A DNA stretch of 7,801 bases, taken from the NCBI GenBank assembly GCA_903853185.1, contig CAINSX010000061.1, positions 1 to 7,801 of the forward strand, read 5' to 3'. The position numbers and the translations under genes are program-made. Of the stretch, positions 6,221-7,801 are shown one piece after another; the first letter of the stretch is position 1; each line of letters begins with the position of its first letter. Below the pieces are notes generated by a model, which was not told the origin of the DNA, did not search any database, and saw nothing but the letters and a program-made list of their open reading frames with translations. Source of the DNA: an uncultured Opitutia bacterium. Lineage in GTDB: Bacteria > Verrucomicrobiota > Verrucomicrobiia > Opitutales > UBA953.

Positions 6221-7066
6221 ATGCCTCCCGCCAAACCTAAGAAACCCTTCACGCCGAAGCTCGAGCGCTTCCTGGCGACGGTGGCCTACGACGGCACCGA
6301 CCACATCGGTTGGCAGGTCCAGACGGGGCGTCTCTCGATTCAAGGCGAACTGGAGGCACGCCTTTCGCGTATCCTGAAGACCCCGATCGTCATCCATGGC
6401 AGCGGCCGTACCGATTCCGGCGTGCACAGCGTCGGCCAGCGCTTCCACTTCGACGCCTTCTGGCCCCACCCCTGCAGCTATCTCGTCCACGCGATTAATT
6501 CGTGCGAACAGAACGGCCTGCTGGTGACACAGCTGCAGCGCGTCGCACCGACCTTCCATTGCCGCTGGCATGCCGAAGGCAAACGCTACCGCTACGAGAT
6601 CTGCGACGGCTACCCACCGCCTTGGGAAGCACGCTTCTGCCTGGGATTAGGCATGAAGACCGTTGACGTGAAGCTGATGCGCCAAGCCGCCAAACTTCTG
6701 CTCGGCAAGCATGACTTCTTCGCCTTTGGCGCCAACCACGGCCAAGGCATGGAGAAAGAGAACCCCGTCAAGGAGCTACGCCGCCTCGACGTTCGCCGGC
6801 GCGGCAAGCGTATCACGATCATCGCCGAAAGTAGCGGCTTCCTTTATAAGATGGTGCGCCGCCTCGTCGGCGGCCTCCTCCGCGTCGGCGAAGGCAAGAT
6901 GCCTCCCGAACGCCTCGTCGCCTACCGCAAGGAACGTCTGATCACCGCCGAGGTGCCGACCGCTCCCGCCCGAGGGCTTTTCATGGAGAAAGTCTTTTTC
7001 AAGCCTGGCTCGCTCCAGAACCCGCGCCCCTTGCGGAGCAGCGAAGGGACCAGCAGCTCGGAATAA
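6221..7066 (+). CDS. truA: tRNA pseudouridine(38-40) synthase TruA
   Basis: TruA converts uridines 38-40 in the tRNA anticodon stem to pseudouridine. The 281-residue protein is close to the usual family length. It begins with a Lys/Pro-rich leader (about 1-15). It then shows VAYDGTDHIGWQVQ (21-34), SIQGELEARLSRI (39-51), the catalytic loop GSGRTDSGVHS (60-70) with nucleophile D65, FHCRWHAEGKRYRYEI (112-127), HDFFAFG (164-170), and SSGFLYKMVRRLVGGLL (204-220) with the C-terminal TAPARGLFMEKV (247-258). A Ser-rich tail of about 20 residues follows. The same frame stays open upstream through ruvX, but the homology begins after 6221 and upstream starts would overlap ruvX by hundreds of bases, so the ATG at 6221 is chosen. 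It lies one base after the ruvX stop and lacks a Shine-Dalgarno, so reinitiation after ruvX is likely. A hairpin begins at its stop codon. Confidence 0.96.
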   Translation: MPPAKPKKPFTPKLERFLATVAYDGTDHIGWQVQTGRLSIQGELEARLSRILKTPIVIHGSGRTDSGVHSVGQRFHFDAFWPHPCSYLVHAINSCEQNGLLVTQLQRVAPTFHCRWHAEGKRYRYEICDGYPPPWEARFCLGLGMKTVDVKLMRQAAKLLLGKHDFFAFGANHGQGMEKENPVKELRRLDVRRRGKRITIIAESSGFLYKMVRRLVGGLLRVGEGKMPPERLVAYRKERLITAEVPTAPARGLFMEKVFFKPGSLQNPRPLRSSEGTSSSE

Positions 7067-7096
7067 AGGGCTCTTAATCTTGGGTTAAGGCCTTTT
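7065..7096 (+). terminator. Probable terminator hairpin after truA
   Basis: The 5' arm 7065-7077 (AAAGGGCTCTTAA) pairs with the 3' arm 7085-7096 (TTAAGGCCTTTT) around the loop TCTTGGG. This gives about 12 pairs, with T7072 bulged and one G-T wobble. The stem ends in TTTT, but no longer U-run follows (GTGG comes next), so strength is uncertain. It starts inside the truA stop codon and overlaps the putative -35 of the next gene. Confidence 0.5.
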
Positions 7097-7106
7097 GTGG
7101 CATAAT
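7080..7106 (+). promoter_or_regulatory. Putative promoter of the YHYH-protein gene
   Basis: CATAAT at 7101-7106 matches the sigma-70 -10 consensus at five of six positions. A weak -35, TTGGGT, lies at 7080-7085, but the 15-base spacing is short. Transcription would start near 7113, about three bases before the ATG at 7116, giving an almost leaderless message. The -35 sequence lies partly in the loop and arm of the truA terminator hairpin. Confidence 0.35.
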
Positions 7107-7115
7107 CCTTAGACC

Positions 7116-7801
7116 ATGAGATCGCTCTCTTTCGTCGGCGCCACCCTTTGCCTGGCCGCCCATGCCGCGCCCGTCGACCTGCCGTCGCTCTTCGACAAGC
7201 GCGCCCTGGTGAAACCGATCACCGAGATCGAAGGCATCCTCAGCGACGGCTCCAAGGCCACGGTCTACAAAATCGTCGTCCGCTCTCTGCCCTACGATCA
7301 CGCGATGGGCCCGTGGTCCCCGGCCACGCTCAAGGACAAAGGCGGCTACTGGGAAGACACCGTCGACAAGAAGTTGTACCGCGTCGACGCCGACTATCTC
7401 AAGATCCTCAACAAGCGCGGCTGGAACATGTTCGACGCCGACGGTACGGTGCACCGCACGAAGGACCGCACGGAGTTCGACAAGGTCGCGCGCCAAGAAC
7501 TCGCGGGCTGGACTTACGAACAAGCCGCCAAAGATGGCGTCACGAATTCAGTCATCGAGCTGCAGCCGCTCGAACAGATCGTGACGATCTTCCTGCCTAA
7601 GAATCCGAAGGCCTCCGAGAAGGTCACCCCTCTCCGCCAGGCGAAGTTCTCCCCGCGCTCGGGCCTCGGCATCAGCACCAACGGCATCCGCTTCTTCCCA
7701 CCGGAACCGGTCGATCGCATCACCGCGTTCAAGAACATCGCCCCGCTCGACCCCAAGGGCGGCCACACGGGCTTCGGTCACGAGTACCACTACCATCGCG
7801 C
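7116..7801 (+). CDS. Exported YHYH-motif protein, N-terminal part (3' end outside window)
   Basis: The frame from the ATG at 7116 is open to the window edge and gives 228 complete residues. A short signal peptide (about residues 1-18, cleavage near AHA-AP) points to export to the periplasm or beyond. The segment PYDHAMGPWSP (59-69), a later GLGISTNGIRFFPP (183-196) and DPKGGHTGFGHEYHYH (212-227) resemble the YHYH family, named for that tetrapeptide. Its biochemical role is unknown to me. Between them lies a charged stretch (about 70-170) with many Asp, Lys and Tyr residues and no recognisable enzyme motif. The Asp/His-rich YHYH segment could bind metal, but that is inference. No Shine-Dalgarno precedes the ATG. 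The start is fixed by the signal peptide and a promoter-like element directly upstream. The gene follows truA after a probable terminator, so it is likely transcribed separately. A different family with a chance YHYH is possible because the C-terminus is missing. Confidence 0.75.
   Translation, partial: MRSLSFVGATLCLAAHAAPVDLPSLFDKRALVKPITEIEGILSDGSKATVYKIVVRSLPYDHAMGPWSPATLKDKGGYWEDTVDKKLYRVDADYLKILNKRGWNMFDADGTVHRTKDRTEFDKVARQELAGWTYEQAAKDGVTNSVIELQPLEQIVTIFLPKNPKASEKVTPLRQAKFSPRSGLGISTNGIRFFPPEPVDRITAFKNIAPLDPKGGHTGFGHEYHYHR

Noticed and set aside
5668..6252. 194-residue minus-strand open frame opposite ruvX
   Set aside because: The plus-strand product has all YqgF motifs, while the minus frame shows no family signature.
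7074..7523. 149-residue minus-strand and 150-residue plus-strand open frames over the YHYH gene start
   Set aside because: The frame from the ATG at 7116 has a signal peptide, stays open to the window end and carries family-like motifs. The others are Arg/Val-rich shadows without support.

Overview
The window reads as GC-rich chromosomal DNA from a Gram-negative bacterium with an outer membrane. The evidence is a Pal/OmpA-type lipoprotein, a DsbD-type membrane thiol transporter and two other proteins with export signals. The mix of proteins (a YHYH-motif exported protein, an ATP-grasp-like orphan, a MoeB-rhodanese fusion) and the lack of Shine-Dalgarno sequences would suit Verrucomicrobiota or a neighbouring PVC-group lineage. 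This placement is inference only, because no marker gene is complete enough to settle it. No tRNA, rRNA, insertion sequence, CRISPR array, phage gene or integration site is visible, and the region looks like ordinary core genome.

Layout. Positions 1-330 (+) hold the 3' end of prfB (release factor 2). After 13 bases comes a 462-residue cytosolic protein resembling circularly permuted ATP-grasp enzymes (344-1732, +). After 50 bases comes a 676-residue DsbD-family thiol reductase (1783-3813, +), whose thioredoxin domain lies before the membrane domain rather than at the C-terminus. A strong bidirectional terminator (3834-3861) separates it from two genes on the minus strand: a Pal-like lipoprotein (3881-4489) and, upstream of that, a MoeB/ThiF-type adenylyltransferase fused to a rhodanese (4544-5689). 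A 74-base divergent spacer leads to ruvX (5764-6219, +) and truA (6221-7066, +), which are one base apart. A hairpin and a compact promoter-like stretch follow, then the start of an exported YHYH-motif protein (7116-7801, +) that runs off the window.

Function. Most genes are housekeeping: translation termination (prfB), tRNA pseudouridylation (truA), nucleic-acid maintenance or rRNA processing (ruvX), sulfur-carrier activation (moeB-rhodanese), cell-envelope anchoring (pal) and periplasmic disulfide reduction (dsbD). They do not form one pathway. The only tight coupling is ruvX-truA. I found no convincing new multi-gene system. The points most worth a second look are the domain order of the DsbD protein, the unassigned ATP-grasp-like protein, the YHYH protein, and start codons that lack ribosome binding sites, some with promoter-like elements almost touching them.
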